Source of the DNA: Ignavibacteriaceae bacterium
GTDB taxonomy: Bacteria; Bacteroidota; Ignavibacteria; Ignavibacteriales; Ignavibacteriaceae
NCBI GenBank assembly: GCA_031292455.1
Contig: JARLHC010000033.1
Coordinates: 1-44,945 of the forward strand
Length of the DNA stretch: 44,945 nt
Direction of reading: 5' to 3'
Position 1 is the stretch's first letter. Each line of letters begins with the position of its first letter. Below the pieces are notes generated by a model. It was not told where the DNA came from. It ran no database searches and saw nothing but the letters and a program-made list of their open reading frames with translations. A program made the position numbers and the translations under genes. Below, piece after piece: positions 42,859 through 44,945 of this stretch.

Positions 42859-44945
42859 ATGAAAAAACTTAGATTACTTCTCGTATGCCTTTTTATTATC
42901 GGATTGATCACTGCTCCGACCATGTTTGGAGCAAATACAGGTGATTTTCAATCAGCCGGATCCGGTAACTGGGGAACTTTAGCTACCTGGCAGACCTGGA
43001 ACGGAACAAGCTGGGTGGCAGCAACTTCAATACCCGACTCTAACATTACCACAGGACTATTGGTTACAGTTCTAAGCGGACATAATGTTACAGTTGCAGC
43101 TACTATTGGTGTTTCCAATGTAACAATTAATTCAGGAGGAACGGTAACTGTAACAGCTCCAGCAGTTCTTTATATTACCAAATCAGGGATGACTGTAAAT
43201 GGATCACTTATTATTGGGGGTAATGCACCTACAGCCACACCTTATACAGTAACAGTAACATCAGGTGTTTTAACAGTTGGAGGCACGGGCACTGTTTATT
43301 ATGATCAGGGAGCTGCGGCAACAGCCACAAAGGGTGCTCTTCCAAATGCAACATGGCAGACAGGTTCCACACTTCAAGTTGATTCCACTGGCGGAGCAAC
43401 TGCTGCAAGTTTTGGTGCAGGCGGAGGACAGAATTTTTATAATTTAATATGGAACGTAACGAATTCGAGTGCAAATTTTGGATTGAGCTTATACACCAAT
43501 ACTATTGGCGGAAATGTATCAGTATTAAAAACCGGTACCGGCCGTTTACAATTTTTCGGCAGCAACCCAGGCACACTTAAAATTTTGGGGAATCTTATTG
43601 TTTCCGGTGCAGCCAACGTTACCAGTCAGGGCTCCAGCACTGCCAATATAAATGATACAATTTTTGTTTATGGTAAAGTAAATGTGAGCACAACCGGTAA
43701 CTTTTCAGTAGCCCGTGGTTCTCAGGGAGGTGCTACTGGCGGTACTTCAACATCAATATGGAATTTCCTAGGTGATTCTGTTAAAATAATTGCAGCAACA
43801 ATGCAGAACTCAGATACTGGTTCATCAGTCGCAAAATTTGTATTCAAAAAAAGTGGCACCCAGTACCTATCTATATCGACTACCACTGCAAGCGGAAATG
43901 CATTCCCGATTGAAGTAGATGCGGGAACGACTGTATCGCTTGCATCTCCAGTTAATGTAACGACATTATATTTGAATGGAGGTATTATTAATTCATCTGC
44001 ATCAAATCCATTAATAATGGGTTGGTGGACAGGCACAACACTTACAAGCGGAACGATCAGTCCTACCGCTCCGGGTAGTTCGACAAGTTATGTTAACGGA
44101 CCTATGGCATATTTAGTTGCTGCTGCAGGATCTACTACTAAAACATATGCAATCGGAAAAGGCGGAGCTTATCGTCCGGTAAAATTATCACTTAATCAAA
44201 GTGCTGCAACTCTTTCAACTTATACAGCAGAGATGTTCAGTGCAGCACCTCCTTCATATACCCTGCCCGGAACATTGAGCAGCGTATCTTCTGTAAGATA
44301 TTATAAGATTTCAGAAACAGCAGGAGGATCAGCGTTTACTGCCGGATCAGTTTTATTGAATTATGATACAGACGACTTAGTAAATAATGCAGCAGTATTA
44401 AGAGTTGCAAAGGATGATGGTTCAGGCAACTGGGTTGATTTAGGGGGTTCAGGAAGTGCAGACAACACCGGAACCATAACATCAGCTACAGCCTTTACAA
44501 CTTTAAGTAATAATTATTTTGTACTTGCTAAATCAGAGAGAGTATTGACACTTAAAGCTTTAATTGAGGCCTTATATGTAGCAGGCGGAACAGCAATGCC
44601 GATTACTCCAGATGTTACAGTAGAACTGCATAATGCTACTTCTCCTTATACATTAGTTGAATCCCAGACAGGCACATTAAGTACAGCAGGTGTTGGAACA
44701 TTCAGTTTTGCAACTGCAGTAAACGGAACGAACTATTATATAGTAGTAAAAAGCATGAATACAGTAGAGATCTGGAGCGCCACAGCAGTTAGCTTTACAG
44801 GCGGTGCATTAAGCTATGATTTCACAACTGCTCTGAATAAAGCATATACAGACGGAAGTGCAGATCCAATGTCACTTCATGGTGGTAAATACTGCATATA
44901 CAGCGGCGACTTAAACCAGGACGGTTTTGTCAGCGGTGATGATAT
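42859..44945 (+). CDS. Large secreted beta-rich protein with dockerin-like repeats (3' truncated by window)
   Basis: Open to the window end (695 codons seen). RBS AAAAAGGA lies 7 bases before ATG 42859. A signal peptide (1-25, ending PTMFGA) leads into GDFQSAGSGNWGTLATWQTWNG, the same module that begins the pectin methylesterase. The two stay alignable for ~500 residues (for example NGPMAYLVAAAG / DGPLASTVAVN; PSYTLP; NWVDLGGSGSADN / HWINLGGSGTANN). The last ~130 residues match the pectate lyase cassette and end inside the first Ca loop (GDLNQDGFVSGDD). The segment shows no catalytic domain; one may lie beyond the window. It is presumably cell-surface or extracellular and co-regulated with pectin enzymes through the operator at 42664. 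Confidence 0.88.
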   Translation, partial: MKKLRLLLVCLFIIGLITAPTMFGANTGDFQSAGSGNWGTLATWQTWNGTSWVAATSIPDSNITTGLLVTVLSGHNVTVAATIGVSNVTINSGGTVTVTAPAVLYITKSGMTVNGSLIIGGNAPTATPYTVTVTSGVLTVGGTGTVYYDQGAAATATKGALPNATWQTGSTLQVDSTGGATAASFGAGGGQNFYNLIWNVTNSSANFGLSLYTNTIGGNVSVLKTGTGRLQFFGSNPGTLKILGNLIVSGAANVTSQGSSTANINDTIFVYGKVNVSTTGNFSVARGSQGGATGGTSTSIWNFLGDSVKIIAATMQNSDTGSSVAKFVFKKSGTQYLSISTTTASGNAFPIEVDAGTTVSLASPVNVTTLYLNGGIINSSASNPLIMGWWTGTTLTSGTISPTAPGSSTSYVNGPMAYLVAAAGSTTKTYAIGKGGAYRPVKLSLNQSAATLSTYTAEMFSAAPPSYTLPGTLSSVSSVRYYKISETAGGSAFTAGSVLLNYDTDDLVNNAAVLRVAKDDGSGNWVDLGGSGSADNTGTITSATAFTTLSNNYFVLAKSERVLTLKALIEALYVAGGTAMPITPDVTVELHNATSPYTLVESQTGTLSTAGVGTFSFATAVNGTNYYIVVKSMNTVEIWSATAVSFTGGALSYDFTTALNKAYTDGSADPMSLHGGKYCIYSGDLNQDGFVSGDD
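44551..44945 (+). repeat. Dockerin-like cassette, copy 2 (cut by window end)
   Basis: The sequence encodes LKALIEALYVAGGTAMP through GDLNQDGFVSGDD. It is gap-free against 39280-39672 on the opposite strand, with long runs of identical DNA near the end (the AYTDGSA to SGDD part). It is the second copy of the inverted pair. Confidence 0.85.

Noticed and set aside
1-44945. CRISPR array, insertion sequence or prophage
   Set aside because: I saw no regularly spaced direct repeats with unique spacers, no transposase or integrase frames, and no phage structural genes. The only long duplicated DNA is the dockerin-like cassette.

Overview
The window looks like a chromosomal segment of a non-photosynthetic, anaerobic or facultative member of the Ignavibacteria/Chlorobi side of the Bacteroidota. 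The evidence is low G+C, a type IX secretion (T9SS) sorting tail with an NYPNPWNPST motif, PorD- and PorV-like proteins, NADH-linked [FeFe] hydrogenases, many stand-alone receiver proteins, and separate GluRS and GlnRS. This placement is inferred from gene content only.

Layout. (1) 1-5340: the end of ispE, a small unknown gene, a CoA-binding protein, a PorD-like protein, and a divergent PorV-like/HhH outer-membrane pair. (2) 5342-10253: two receiver-adenylate cyclase paralogues with complementary active-site losses, divergent from a triple-receiver kinase-like protein lacking its phospho-accepting His. (3) 10314-14216: gltX, glnS, tRNA-Leu(CAA) and a lone receiver. (4) 14211-17343: metB-hom behind two consecutive SAM-II riboswitches, each with its own intrinsic terminator, then another lone receiver. 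(5) 17622-19244: an NFACT/RqcH-type protein. (6) 19752-33419 (minus): an apparent 11-gene operon. It holds two complete hydABC sets enclosing a sensory hydrogenase-histidine kinase fusion, two receivers and a receiver-PAS-kinase, and ends with a membrane kinase. A sigma-54-type -24/-12 element lies directly upstream of the first gene. (7) 33840-44945: a pectin locus with a secreted pectin methylesterase, two KDG-type sugar kinases, a family 9 pectate lyase, and a large secreted protein cut by the window end.

How the genes work together. In region 6 the simplest reading is that the fusion protein senses H2 or redox state through an H-cluster and passes phosphate into receivers that lack DNA-binding domains. 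This would match electron-bifurcating or NADH-dependent hydrogenase output to conditions. The sigma-54 element implies an unlinked NtrC-type activator. In region 7, four transcription units share CG-centred operator pairs spaced 12 bp apart, just downstream of recognisable promoters. That looks like one local-repressor regulon turning pectin into 2-keto-3-deoxygluconate and phosphorylating it.

The least expected observations are the hydrogenase/phosphorelay operon, the tandem SAM-II leader, the complementary cyclase pair, and the shared dockerin-like cassette in the pectin enzymes.
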